From NCBI RefSeq assembly GCF_000285495.1, contig NZ_HE610976.1, forward strand, positions 980,866 to 1,025,932: a stretch of 45,067 bases of DNA. The letters are read 5' to 3'. A program made the position numbers and the translations under genes. Numbering within the stretch: position 1 is the first letter of the stretch; every line of letters starts with the position of its first letter. A model generated the notes under the pieces. It worked only from the letters and a program-made list of their open reading frames with translations. It made no database searches and had not been told where the DNA came from. This document shows positions 16,507 to 26,178 of this stretch, in pieces. This DNA is from Oceanobacillus massiliensis str. N'diop (GTDB lineage: Bacteria; Bacillota; Bacilli; Bacillales; Amphibacillaceae).

Positions 16507-16533
16507 GACGACGCCCGGCTAAAAATGGTTTCA
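16507..16533 (-). promoter_or_regulatory. Predicted autoregulatory ECF-sigma promoter
   Basis: On the minus strand TGAAACC (16527-16533) is followed by two candidate -10 elements, CGTC at 16510-16513 (14-bp spacing from TGAAAC) and CGTC at 16507-16510 (17-bp spacing). TGAAAC-N16/17-CGT is the pattern of Bacillus extracytoplasmic sigma factors. It sits about 45 nt upstream of the sigma gene. Confidence 0.65.
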
Positions 16534-16879
16534 ATTGTCAATTTTTACTCTAACCTGTTGTTGGTGGGATTTAATACATGCATCAACATTCTATATGTAA
16601 TGAAAAAGCGCTGATAATAAGATAACGAATGCCTTACAAATGCGTAATCTTTGTTAGTTATGTATAAGCACTTCCTGAGAACTTACGAGATCATTCCCCG
16701 ATAGCTTAAGAAAGGCTGACTTGCAGGACAATCTCCTATAATGTATAAAACACTAGATAGCTGTTTATCTAGTGCATGATCTTTGATGAGGTATGATACG
16801 AAGTCGTCTCTATTTGGTAGTCTTTGAAGTGAATATTATCCTTGTTTTCCATTTGTTCTTAAATGACTTATAAAAATAG
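16534..16879. other. Intergenic region with a 9-bp inverted repeat
   Basis: About 350 bases without a gene. CACTAGATA and TATCTAGTG form a perfect 9-bp stem with a 6-nt loop at 16751-16774; on the minus strand it is followed by TTTTATA and could be a weak terminator. Otherwise nothing is seen. The region separates the sigma operon from decayed ABC transporter DNA. Confidence 0.5.
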
Positions 16880-17435
16880 ACCGCAACCTTTTCTGGTGGA
16901 ATGAAACAGCGGCTTGGCATTGATCAAGCCATCATCCACAAACCCAAGCTCCTTGTCTTAGACGAACCGGTGTCCGCTCTAGATCCAGCCGGCAGACGGG
17001 AAATAATGAATTTATTAAAAGAATTGCAGCAGCAATCAACGATTTTGTATTCCACGCACATTTTAAATGATGCCGAAGAAATAACAGACCTGCTGCTCTT
17101 TTTACAAAAAGGGCATTCAAATGGTCCTGTCTTATTGTCTGTCTATTTTATTCGCAACAGCTATTTCCCCTATGTTCAGCGCAATGTTTAAGCCAACAAT
17201 TGCAACGACCTTCACCATCATTATCCTGCCAATTGGCATTATGATTGAATCATTGATCGGAAAATACTGGAACATCTCCACATGGAAACTAGCTGATTAC
17301 AGCGTTCAGTTAATGGCTGAAACCGGAAATGAATACTATGTAGAAACTTTACTGTTAACCATTGCTCTAACGGTTTTGGCCATTATTATAGGAATCCTGC
17401 TCATGTGGAAAAACTCTGGAACAACGAAGATATAA
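16880..17435 (+). pseudogene. Decayed ABC transporter: ATPase fragment joined to permease tail
   Basis: The first part encodes the C-terminal half of an ABC ATPase: signature FSGGMKQRLGI, Walker B LLVLDEPVSALDP and the switch STHILNDAEEITD. Walker A and the whole N-terminal half are missing, and a stop codon precedes the fragment. About 30 nt after the switch the similarity shifts by one frame to a hydrophobic tail (17121-17435, ending LLMWKNSGTTKI) that looks like the last membrane spans of an ABC-2 type permease. An internal deletion has therefore fused two genes of one exporter. Neither part should be functional. Confidence 0.85.
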
Positions 17436-17542
17436 AGGTAATTGATAAGATACTTAGAAATCTTTCCAGACTGATCACTTTTTCCAAGCTAAAAAACTGC
17501 CCAGATAATTATGGTACCAACACTCGAAATTAGAGTTGAAAT

Positions 17543-17830
17543 CTAACTTCCGGGAGCTGCATAGCCAGACTGGTTTCCTACCCCGCGAATACCACCTACA
17601 GAAGCTGTATTACGACTGAACCAGAACCTTGTTCTTTCATTACCTTTAGTATATATTTCTGCCGTAAAAGACACCGTTTAAATTAATGCTTACAACTTTT
17701 TCAAATTCATCACTACCATAGTGTAGTCTTCTGTTAGGTTAGGTTAGGTTTTGTTTTCCTTCTATCCCCGCATTATTGAAGAATTGATACGGGCCATCGA
17801 TTGTAAATTGGGTAACGTTGTATTTTAACA
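17543..17830 (-). pseudogene. Remnant of a short-chain dehydrogenase/reductase gene
   Basis: Translating the minus strand and changing frame recovers collinear SDR pieces: FFNNAGIEGKQNLT (17760-17800 region), then DEFEKVVSINLNGVFYG, then MKEQGSGSVV, then NTASVGGIRGVGNQSGYAA. These are the NNAG, structural Asn and Ser-Tyr catalytic regions of classical SDRs. At least three frameshifts and stops interrupt them, and the N-terminal NAD-binding half and the C-terminus are gone. A TAGGT expansion (GGTTAGGTTAGGTT) marks one break. No ORF caller would find this. Confidence 0.75.
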
Positions 17831-18017
17831 AATTGGTTAACCTCCTGATTTTCTTGTTTTGAGTCATAAATAGGGCTTTATTGTATCTGTAGTAATGAGA
17901 CTAGACATAAACATGAGGGCGACTCATTTACAAAAATCAATACCCAAAAAGAAGGAGTCCAAGCTAGTTGGCGTCCCCTCCCCCTATTACTCAAATTTCT
18001 CTTTCACTCTCCTTCCA

Positions 18018-21000
18018 TCACTCAGACAAGTCAAGCTGTTGCTGTTCGGTTTGCCCTAAACGTCCAATTACAGCCGGTTCATGATCTTGGAAGTAAGCAT
18101 GGTGAAGCCATTTATCTGTTGTCATGACCTTTTTGTTTGCGTCCTTTGAAGCACGTAGTCGACAGCTGTAGATGATCGGGAAGTAGTCTTGCAGAAACTT
18201 CCCTTCCGCATGGGCAGTTAAAGCAATGATTTGAAAACCTAACTGGTCTGCTATGAAAAATACAGGACTTAATACATGATCACTTGATGCCTTTCCAAAT
18301 GGATTGTCTAAAATGACCGCTCGATTTGTTAAATTTGCTTTTTTCTTTTCTGCTACATATTTTTGGATTCCTAAGAAAAGGGTCATGTTTTTACTCCACT
18401 TCTCTCCACCAGACCAAACATTACTTTGTTCCCAAGTATAGGACCTGTTAGAGACTTGATTGTCGTTCGTGACCTTACGACAATGCACCTTCATGACATC
18501 CCGGTCCATCACAGCTTTTAATAATTGCTTCGACTCCAGCCATTTTTCTAAATCAATGCGTACTTTATTCATATCCTGATGGCCCTGCTCATCTTGATAT
18601 TTATCGCTATCTAATTGGTTAATAATCCACTCTGTATGGTTTCGAATACGCAACTTCCCGTCCCCGGACTCCCATTTGGGAATGGAGAAGCTATAGATTG
18701 CTTTCCAGTTGTCTACCTTCACTCTCGTTTTCTTTGGAATTTGTTCAAGTTCTTCTACTAATGTTTCAAGATGTGTATGAATTTGATTTATAAAAAGCTG
18801 AAGCTCCTCATCACTTTTTCGAATATGCTCATTTGCATATTTCGTGATCCGTTGAATACTAGCAAACATATTCTGTTTAAAAGTAATAACTTCCTCATAA
18901 TCACGCTTTTGTTCTACACCCTGAATGGCCATTTGCTGAAGCTTCTTATCTGTTATTTTGGAACGGCAAAATGCACGGAATTTATCCTTGGCATCATGGA
19001 CAAGCTTCCTTTCTTCCTCTACAAGCCGCTTCACCTCTTTTAATCTGTCGGTAGATTTTTTTGCAAAATGCTTGCGCTGGTATTGGAAATCAAGGGCCTC
19101 TTGATCATCTAATGCAATACTTGCAATTCCTGGTGCGTTGAAATGATAGCCTTCGATAAAATTCTCCAAGAGCCGTTGTGACTCCTCTAGACTACCTAAC
19201 TCCTTATCTACTCGCTTAAACTCTTGCTCCAGAAAGCCTTTCCGCTTCTGTAGATCTATTTGCTCTGTTTGAATCTGTTGTTTAACCTCAGATAAATTTC
19301 CTTCAAATTCGATAATTACGTCCTGTGGAAATGTTAACCGGAAGTCTTTGTATGCCTGGTCAAGCAAGACTTCTTTATTACTAAATTCTAATTTAAACCC
19401 TTGATATGTTTCCATAATCTGAGCTAATTTCTTTTTAGACGTTTGTATTTGTCCTTTTAATCGTTCTATATAATAGTCGCCATCAGCAGGAAAATCCAAA
19501 TTCTTGTCAACCGTGGGATAGTCTTGTTCAATTTCATACATTCTTTCGTTTGTAGTCTGGATTCGTTGCCGCTCCGTTTCTTGCTTTGCTTCCCATTCCC
19601 CAATTTGGCGTGAAATGCGGTCTTTTTGTCTAAGTAGTTCCTTTCGCTTCGTTAGAAGGATTGTGACATCTTCTCCTGTGTAGGATGCGGATAACCCGGA
19701 AACCTCTTGATAATACGGATTACTTTGAACCTTTTCCTTTTCTACTTCTAACTCCCGCATCCGCTCATCCAACAGTTTAATATCTTCTTCATAACGGTCC
19801 AATGCACGTGTTGTCTGTTTCACTTTTCGTTCAACTGCCTGTTGTTCTTCATTATGTTTCTTTTTATCAAGCGTGTGTTTGGTTATCTCTTTTTGATAGT
19901 TTTCATATTGCTGGCCATCTTGTAGTTTCCTTTCCATACCAGTACGCTCTGCTTCTGCTTCTTCTGTTCGTTTTGCATTTTTATCAATCGACTGGTTGAG
20001 ATCGCCTAAATATTTCTCTACTTGTCGCATAATTGCTTCTGTTTTTTCCTTCACGGTTTGTAGGTTAGACATATCTTCTTGCCATGAGACTACCTGGTCG
20101 TAGGGATACTTCTTTAGAAAATGGAGGAATTGGTTTAATGCATGTTCCCAACTCTTTAACTCATTTTCTGTATGTTCCCTTGTATTCGTAATGTCTTTAG
20201 CATGCTGCTCTAATTTCTGCTTCCATGTCGAAAATTGATCACCATCAATGTTTTTACTCCAGTGATTAGGTACAATCCAGTTACCCTTTTCCATGTCAGT
20301 AAGGCTCGTTGCTTCTTCTGTTGACACAATCATCACTGGCATCATAATTCGATCAGATACTTGCTCTAATCGTTCCATTAAACGGGGCTTTGCCTTTTCT
20401 GTTGTCACGATGATGCTAGGCCATAACGCCTCCTGCTTTAACAGCTCTTGCTTTTCACTTGGGAGCTGAGATAAATAATCAATCCCTGTCTCGATGTAAT
20501 CGATTTGGTTTTTCCAAATTTCAATTTGCTTTGCTAAAAAGGGATCACTAAAAAATGTATCCTGCTCCCCGTAATCGTCCACATAGCGTAAAGCGAGACG
20601 TTCCTTATCAAGCCATTTCTTACGCTCTATTCGCTGCTTTTCTAGATTGCTTTCCAATTGTCCTTGGATGGATTCCTGTTGTAAATGGATTCCAGCAATG
20701 TTCTGCCAGTTACTTTTGAGCATAGCTAAAGATTGAACCAATTGCTGTTCATCTTCCTTCATGGTATTTAAGTGTTGTTCTACTTGTTGTGATTGCAGTC
20801 CATTCTGTTGAAGGGTTTCTCGTAATTCTTGTTTCTCTTGTCGTTTCTCCTCAGCTTCACGAACAAATCTTTTTTTGTCCGTTTTCAGCTGGGTAATTTC
20901 ATTATCCAATGCTTGGTAACGGCTTTCCCATGTCGGTAATTGTTCCTCTACTTTCTCCTGTTCTGGGTTTGCCAGGAGAGATTGACGCAGTTGCTCACTG

Positions 21001-22421
21001 TCTTTTTCTCGATTTTCTATAAACGAGGTTAATTTTATTACCTCGTTATTTAAGCTTTGCTTCACTTTTAGATACGTTTCGCATTGCTGTTTTAGCGTAA
21101 CTACTTGTTGTTGCAACGGATTTTTCTCTAGCTGCAAGTCTTTCCTATCATTACCTATGGATTCTATTTGAGATAGATAGGCACCATGCAAGGCTTGTTC
21201 CGCTTCGGTCAATTGATCCTGTATCTCTTCTAAATCGAACTTTTTCTCAGAAGAAGCGATCTGTTCCTGAATAAAAATGAGTGCTTGCTCTGCTGCATGC
21301 TTATCCTTCGTAAACTTCGCATACCGCAATGCAGCACGATGACTCTCCACTTCTTCGACCTTTTCCTTCTGCTCCTTTAAAACTAGATGAGCATTGTCGT
21401 AGTTCTTCTTAATCTCCTGTATTTCTGCTACCTTTTCAGCAATTTCATGAGAGGACACTTTCACCTGATGTTGGTCCATGTCCTGTTGCAGGCTGATTTC
21501 TTTAGCTTGTAAAGACTCCCTTTCAGCCTCGAAAGCTTGCTTCTGCTCTACTGTTTGTTCCCAGATCCCTTTTGTTTGTTGTTTTGCCTCAAGGAAGTCC
21601 TGCTCCTTGGAATGGAGTCTTGCAAAGGCAGTTGTATAACCTGTTAACTCCTCTTGAATCTTCTCATTCTCTTTGATTGTTTCCTTCAGTTTTTGGTAAT
21701 TTTTAAAACTCGTGTAACGCTGTTCAAACAGATCGGCAAAGAGCGTCTCATCATGTCCTGCCATTGCACGCTCCACAGTAGGAATGAGCAGGCGATCAAA
21801 AAGCTGATTGGTCGTTTTACATGCTTCGAAAAACGCCTCAACTCCACCTTCTGAGCTATTAATTTTCACAATGCTTTCCCATTCATTAGAGATGATCTGA
21901 TAATTGTCTTCTATGTATGCACGATAGTCTTTTATGGTGTTAAAGGTGTTTGCGGATAAGGATTTATCCTTCATTGCACTATAATAGTCTTGCATTTCGC
22001 CGCGCTCAGCAGGACGTTTCCCACCCTGTACTTCCCGAACAAATGGGATTTCTTCAATCGCATGTGGATCGCCTTGTTGGTATTCATACACATAACGGAG
22101 GGAGTCTAATCCGTGCTTATTCATGAAAAGCGTAACAGCCGTTACCACATAACGCCTCGGTTTATCATTAATGATCCACTCCACTGCAATATGGGCGGGC
22201 GCACTTGCCAACGTTAAGGTTTTACCTATTTTCCGACTAGCCAGTTCTGTATGTGGCAGCATGGCTTGAAGTGCGGTTTGGATCAGCACTGTTTTGCCTC
22301 CACCATTTTCTAATAAAATAGCACCATTGTAGCCATCAAACAAAAACAATTCATCGTTATAGCGCTTATTACCTTCCTCATAAATAACATTCGCTAATCG
22401 GATCTTACTAATCGCTGGCAT
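18018..22421 (-). CDS. jetC: Wadjet plasmid-defence protein JetC (SMC/MukB-like ATPase)
   Basis: The motor of the Wadjet condensin, which extrudes loops on circular DNA. About 1467 residues. The N-terminal head has Walker A in LLENGGGKTVLIQTAL (about 36-51), then roughly 1100 residues of coiled coil rich in Glu, Gln and Lys. The C-terminal head carries the ABC signature NVWSGGEKWSKN, Walker B AVILDNPFGKASSDH and a switch His in ALTAHAEG. Walker B reads DN rather than DE, as in related MukB-like proteins. ATG 22421 behind GGAGGGGGAG is chosen over the ORF start at 22445. It overlaps jetB by 14 nt and ends the operon. Confidence 0.93.
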   Translation of the reverse strand: MPAISKIRLANVIYEEGNKRYNDELFLFDGYNGAILLENGGGKTVLIQTALQAMLPHTELASRKIGKTLTLASAPAHIAVEWIINDKPRRYVVTAVTLFMNKHGLDSLRYVYEYQQGDPHAIEEIPFVREVQGGKRPAERGEMQDYYSAMKDKSLSANTFNTIKDYRAYIEDNYQIISNEWESIVKINSSEGGVEAFFEACKTTNQLFDRLLIPTVERAMAGHDETLFADLFEQRYTSFKNYQKLKETIKENEKIQEELTGYTTAFARLHSKEQDFLEAKQQTKGIWEQTVEQKQAFEAERESLQAKEISLQQDMDQHQVKVSSHEIAEKVAEIQEIKKNYDNAHLVLKEQKEKVEEVESHRAALRYAKFTKDKHAAEQALIFIQEQIASSEKKFDLEEIQDQLTEAEQALHGAYLSQIESIGNDRKDLQLEKNPLQQQVVTLKQQCETYLKVKQSLNNEVIKLTSFIENREKDSEQLRQSLLANPEQEKVEEQLPTWESRYQALDNEITQLKTDKKRFVREAEEKRQEKQELRETLQQNGLQSQQVEQHLNTMKEDEQQLVQSLAMLKSNWQNIAGIHLQQESIQGQLESNLEKQRIERKKWLDKERLALRYVDDYGEQDTFFSDPFLAKQIEIWKNQIDYIETGIDYLSQLPSEKQELLKQEALWPSIIVTTEKAKPRLMERLEQVSDRIMMPVMIVSTEEATSLTDMEKGNWIVPNHWSKNIDGDQFSTWKQKLEQHAKDITNTREHTENELKSWEHALNQFLHFLKKYPYDQVVSWQEDMSNLQTVKEKTEAIMRQVEKYLGDLNQSIDKNAKRTEEAEAERTGMERKLQDGQQYENYQKEITKHTLDKKKHNEEQQAVERKVKQTTRALDRYEEDIKLLDERMRELEVEKEKVQSNPYYQEVSGLSASYTGEDVTILLTKRKELLRQKDRISRQIGEWEAKQETERQRIQTTNERMYEIEQDYPTVDKNLDFPADGDYYIERLKGQIQTSKKKLAQIMETYQGFKLEFSNKEVLLDQAYKDFRLTFPQDVIIEFEGNLSEVKQQIQTEQIDLQKRKGFLEQEFKRVDKELGSLEESQRLLENFIEGYHFNAPGIASIALDDQEALDFQYQRKHFAKKSTDRLKEVKRLVEEERKLVHDAKDKFRAFCRSKITDKKLQQMAIQGVEQKRDYEEVITFKQNMFASIQRITKYANEHIRKSDEELQLFINQIHTHLETLVEELEQIPKKTRVKVDNWKAIYSFSIPKWESGDGKLRIRNHTEWIINQLDSDKYQDEQGHQDMNKVRIDLEKWLESKQLLKAVMDRDVMKVHCRKVTNDNQVSNRSYTWEQSNVWSGGEKWSKNMTLFLGIQKYVAEKKKANLTNRAVILDNPFGKASSDHVLSPVFFIADQLGFQIIALTAHAEGKFLQDYFPIIYSCRLRASKDANKKVMTTDKWLHHAYFQDHEPAVIGRLGQTEQQQLDLSE

Positions 22422-23148
22422 TTGCTTTCTCCCCCTCCATCTCATATATAAATGTAAAGATTCCTTTGTTATATTCCACTTCCATAAAGTAACGTTGGAT
22501 AATGGTTTTCGCCTTTTCCGTTAAGGCTATCTCCTCATTCCCCTGATCCATTACCAGATCTTGATCAACTAAAAATCGTTTTACGGTATCTAAGAAGCTA
22601 TAGCGACTTATCGTATTTCCCGTTTGCCGCTTAACACTCTCTTTAATATCATTCATATCAACCCATTTATCGACTATTTGCCGCCAATTATAGGAAAACT
22701 CACTTTCTTTTTGTTTTAATACTTCTTCATCTAATGCCTGCAATTGCTCCATGAGTTCTTGAATTTGATGCATCCATTCCTCTACTCTTAAAAAATCACG
22801 CGTGGGCCGCCCGCTCTGATACGAATTATAGAAGGTGCCAAATAAAATGATCGTGGCGAAATAAAGTAAGTAAATATCTCCGTTCGTTGCCCCTGAGCGC
22901 AAATAATGACGCTTTATCCAATCATTGCTGACATGGAAGCTTGATAGCTTTGTCTCTGGAATTAAATATAAATGTTCGGTCGTGTTCACGATGACAGCAT
23001 CCACTTCTTTTGCATACAAATCTAACAAACTTCGAATATCGTCATCTGCCCGGTATAATTGCACTGCTTCCTGGTCGGTAACAGCTGTCCTTGCTAGGTT
23101 TGCATAGATTTGAAAAGCTTTCATTACCTTCTCTTCACTATAGTGCAT
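22408..23148 (-). CDS. jetB: Wadjet plasmid-defence protein JetB (KITE-like subunit)
   Basis: A 246-residue protein occupying the JetB (MukE/KITE-like) place between JetA and JetC. Sequence features are helical with a winged-helix-like C-terminal part (SRYSFLDTVKRFLVDQDLV to LTEKAKTIIQRYFMEVEYN), compatible with a subunit that binds the kleisin and the DNA-loaded SMC heads. The ATG overlaps the jetA stop as TAATG with GGAGGA upstream, indicating translational coupling. I recall this family under a DUF6063-type name, but that cannot be verified here. Confidence 0.85.
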   Translation of the reverse strand: MHYSEEKVMKAFQIYANLARTAVTDQEAVQLYRADDDIRSLLDLYAKEVDAVIVNTTEHLYLIPETKLSSFHVSNDWIKRHYLRSGATNGDIYLLYFATIILFGTFYNSYQSGRPTRDFLRVEEWMHQIQELMEQLQALDEEVLKQKESEFSYNWRQIVDKWVDMNDIKESVKRQTGNTISRYSFLDTVKRFLVDQDLVMDQGNEEIALTEKAKTIIQRYFMEVEYNKGIFTFIYEMEGEKANASD

Positions 23149-24650
23149 TAGGATTCCTCCAATCGAATGACCATTTCCTGAATGGAATAACGTTTATATC
23201 GGTTTAGAATGGTGTTCTCCTCTGTAATAATTAGCCGATTGTCACCAAGTATGTATAATGCTTCTGTTAACAGAGAACTCCCATCTTCATCATGCTCCAT
23301 ATCCCCACGAGAGATGGGAGAGCGCTGATGTAAAATGAGCCAAAAATCATAAAAAGACCTTGTTGTATAAAGCTGTGCCTGATTCGTTTCTGTTAAATGG
23401 TCAAATATGGCAGAAAGGGTTATTTCCGGCTGCTCCTTTAACAGGCTTAACAATTCCTCCATTAGCTTTTTATATTGTTTACGCAACAGGTTATTCCGCT
23501 CATTTATTTCCTCATCACTTTCTGCTTCCGGCATGGTAGCCTCTTTCTCCTCCTGTCGATCTTCTACTATATTTTGTTCCGCAAAAAGCGTGAAAGGTGA
23601 CCAAGACCTTTCTTCCTCTACTTGTAAAAAGGGATGTAGCACACCTTTCATCGTCTCTATTGGAAGAGGCACTGAGATGATATGAGAGGTAATCTCATGA
23701 TCGAAGTTAAAAGCTTCAATTCCCGTATAATACAAGGATTCCTGTGCCGTTATAAGTGTGGTGTTTTTTAGTGATAAGGTTTGTTCTAGTAATCTCGAAT
23801 GATCATAATGAACGGCTTCCAATTCTCTCGTAATGGTCAGGATAAGATCATAGGTTTTTTGCTCCTTACGATGAATATCCTTCGCATAAAGCCGATCTTT
23901 TGTTTCTTTCACAAATTGTCGCAACTCTTTGAACTCATCGTCCTCTCGTTGCAGGCGACTATAGCTGTCATCCAATACTTCTTTATACCGATCAAACGTT
24001 TCCTCTGAGACAATGCTTCGTTGAATCTCCTGTTTAAGTGTTAGCATTCGCCCATCAATGTTTTCCACTGCAACCCGCATTTCGTTAATTTGGCGCAGGG
24101 CACCATTGAATTCGCCCCTTTCCAATTGTTTGCGAAGCATTAACTGATTAATCGATAATTGAAACTCACTATAAAACTCTCTGGTCGCAAAAACTAGCTC
24201 GAGCCCATCATCATCTAAAGTGTAATACTGTTCATTAGTCGCTTGATTGAATCGGTTTGTCTTTAGAATGGAATACTCCAGCTGCTCTCTTTGATTCATT
24301 TCCCAGTTATAGAAGGGATATGTACGCTTCAGACCGGTCACCGGACGAAAGGTCTCAATAAGCGTTCCAGCAAGACGATAGTAATCATTTGCTTGTAGCT
24401 GATAGCTATCTGCTGTCACTTCTTGAATAAAAGTAGCAAGCTGTTTTAAACCTGTTTTATACTGTCGCATCACCTTCTGTTCAAAGAAAAACAGTAGAGT
24501 TAATAAACCCAATCCCTTCATATCAATAACTTTTTCATTCTCATCTTTTTCGCGTTTACGATCCAAGTCTGTTAAGGGATCAAACAAAGCGAGACGACGG
24601 ATCCTTTCATGATAGCCTGCAGTGATAGTTGCTATATCATATCGTTCCAA
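23148..24650 (-). CDS. jetA: Wadjet plasmid-defence protein JetA (kleisin-like subunit)
   Basis: A 500-residue mostly helical protein in the JetA (MukF/kleisin-like) position, expected to bridge JetC heads and bind JetB. The N-terminal 200 residues are helix-rich, a long charged helical segment spans about 190-290, an acidic linker EEKEATMPEAESDEEINE follows near 375, and a C-terminal winged-helix-like part ends in NTILNRYKRYSIQEMVIRL. The frame opens at TTG 24665, but the GGGAGGG site lies after that codon, so TTG 24650 at 6-nt spacing is chosen. It overlaps jetD by 19 nt and jetB by one base. Confidence 0.85.
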   Translation of the reverse strand: MERYDIATITAGYHERIRRLALFDPLTDLDRKREKDENEKVIDMKGLGLLTLLFFFEQKVMRQYKTGLKQLATFIQEVTADSYQLQANDYYRLAGTLIETFRPVTGLKRTYPFYNWEMNQREQLEYSILKTNRFNQATNEQYYTLDDDGLELVFATREFYSEFQLSINQLMLRKQLERGEFNGALRQINEMRVAVENIDGRMLTLKQEIQRSIVSEETFDRYKEVLDDSYSRLQREDDEFKELRQFVKETKDRLYAKDIHRKEQKTYDLILTITRELEAVHYDHSRLLEQTLSLKNTTLITAQESLYYTGIEAFNFDHEITSHIISVPLPIETMKGVLHPFLQVEEERSWSPFTLFAEQNIVEDRQEEKEATMPEAESDEEINERNNLLRKQYKKLMEELLSLLKEQPEITLSAIFDHLTETNQAQLYTTRSFYDFWLILHQRSPISRGDMEHDEDGSSLLTEALYILGDNRLIITEENTILNRYKRYSIQEMVIRLEES

Positions 24651-25654
24651 TGCGATCCCTCCCAAATCTTTTGTAATTCCTTTGTTTTAAGTGTTTCCTG
24701 TGGATAATAATACCCCGCCTCAAGTAGGTCCTTTAGTTGACTTTGCTCCGCTTTGTTAAAACCCTGGAAGAATGCTTCCTCTGCTTCAAGGCGTTGTCTT
24801 TGGTAATCCTTACCCTGTGCAGGTTGCCTCTCTAAGCATGCTCGGTAAAAGGGTAGTGCTAACTGCATCTCAACCTTTTTCGTTAAGCTATGCCAAATGG
24901 CAATACCTTCTCTGTCTATGTCTCCAAAATAAAAGAAGTGGTGACTAGCAGTGACTGGATATTGCCGATCAAATTGCTCCATGCTCTGAATAATACCCTT
25001 TCCCCTCCCATAAATAAGTGTGGCAAAAGAAGTTTGTTTAATGGATGGCAATAAGCCCTGATAGGTTGTTTTATTCTCGACAACCAAGTGCATTTGCATG
25101 GAGTGCTGTATTTTATCTGGGTTAATCGCAAACTGTAATGGCTCGGATACAGGGATTACCTGCAGTTTATTGAATAATTGAACTCGTTCTAGTAGTTCCT
25201 TTCCTTTTTTCTCGGTAATCCACTTCTCATCCCCTACAATCTCATAGCTGCGTTCTGGAGCTGGGATCGCCTCAATAGGAAATCCGTGCCTCTTTATGTA
25301 CTGGTCAATTTGTTGTAAATACGGTAAATCTTCATGCCATTGCTTGGGATCATGCTGGTAATAGTAGTCTAGGTTTATAGCAGAGTGGAATTGTATACGG
25401 TATTGTTGTAGGAGATGGTGATGAACTTTTTTTAACGTTGCGCTTTGAATACGATAATGCAGGGCGATAGATGGTTGTCTAGTCGAGCGGCCTTTACTTT
25501 TCATCATCAACAAAATGCCTGCATTCTCTAGTGCAAGCACTTCTTCTGCAAATGCTTCATAGCTATCAAAAAAGGCGGAGAATAATTCTTGTAATGTATT
25601 AATATCAATTGTTTTCTTCGGATATAAAGCAAGCGCTTCTTTCATTTCTTTCAT
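24632..25654 (-). CDS. jetD: Wadjet plasmid-defence nuclease JetD (Toprim/DUF2220-type)
   Basis: The nuclease subunit that cleaves circular DNA after JetABC-driven loop extrusion. About 340 residues. The C-terminal half has the Toprim features: the acidic strand HLVVENKTTYQG with Glu 197 and GDIDREGIAIW with Asp 249 and 251 (numbers from the ORF start at 25666). The N-terminal half is helical with winged-helix character, like the topoisomerase VI-related JetD fold. The ORF opens at ATG 25666; ATG 25654 has better spacing to AGGATGG. JetD is first in the operon here, whereas the best-known systems place it last. A possible promoter (TTGAAA, 17 bp, TACTTT) lies about 30 nt upstream. Confidence 0.9.
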   Translation of the reverse strand: MKEMKEALALYPKKTIDINTLQELFSAFFDSYEAFAEEVLALENAGILLMMKSKGRSTRQPSIALHYRIQSATLKKVHHHLLQQYRIQFHSAINLDYYYQHDPKQWHEDLPYLQQIDQYIKRHGFPIEAIPAPERSYEIVGDEKWITEKKGKELLERVQLFNKLQVIPVSEPLQFAINPDKIQHSMQMHLVVENKTTYQGLLPSIKQTSFATLIYGRGKGIIQSMEQFDRQYPVTASHHFFYFGDIDREGIAIWHSLTKKVEMQLALPFYRACLERQPAQGKDYQRQRLEAEEAFFQGFNKAEQSQLKDLLEAGYYYPQETLKTKELQKIWEGSHWNDMI

Positions 25655-25852
25655 GGCATGTCCCATCCTATATGGTAAAGTATTTTTTTAAATAACCGCT
25701 TTCAATCAATGAATTATTTATATATGAATCAAGGTTGTCGCTTTTCTTATGTTTATACATACATTATCTCGTTCTGCTTCTAAATTTAATTCATCTAAAC
25801 ATAAATCTTCAACCTGTTGATGGATAGTTTTCTATTTAATAAAGTGAAACTT

Positions 25853-25889
25853 CAATCAGTGGGGTTTTTCGCTCTTCCCCCACTGATTG
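25853..25889. repeat. Perfect 12-bp inverted repeat (CAATCAGTGGGG), REP-like hairpin
   Basis: CAATCAGTGGGG and CCCCACTGATTG form a perfect 12-bp stem around a 13-nt loop, between the divergent jetD and DUF5986-like genes. No T-run follows on either strand, so terminator function is unlikely; its form suggests a dispersed palindromic element. Repeated GTTAGTT and AACTAAC words continue to about 25965. The remainder of the 500-base gap is AT-rich and should hold promoters for both flanking operons. Confidence 0.6.
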
Positions 25890-26178
25890 TTAGTTGAACG
25901 GATCGGGGTGCTAGCGTCTGTTTACTCTGACTAAAACTAACGGTTGCTCCGGGGTAAACTAACCCTTTATTTGTCCTTTCTATTTTATCACTGATTGTTA
26001 TATTTAAAAAATAAAGTAATATTATCATTGGGTGCTTTTCACAACACCCCTTAGACTATAATAATTTAATTGTTTTTCATGTTAAACTTTAAAAAAATCA
26101 AAAAAATCATTTTCATTTTGCTAATTATCTACTAAAATAGAAGCAGATGTATACTTAATGAATTGGAGTGATAGGGGC

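Noticed and set aside
17121-17435. Intact small membrane-protein gene
   Set aside because: It starts inside the ABC ATPase fragment, lacks a ribosome site and looks like the end of an ABC-2 permease, so it is treated as part of a pseudogene.
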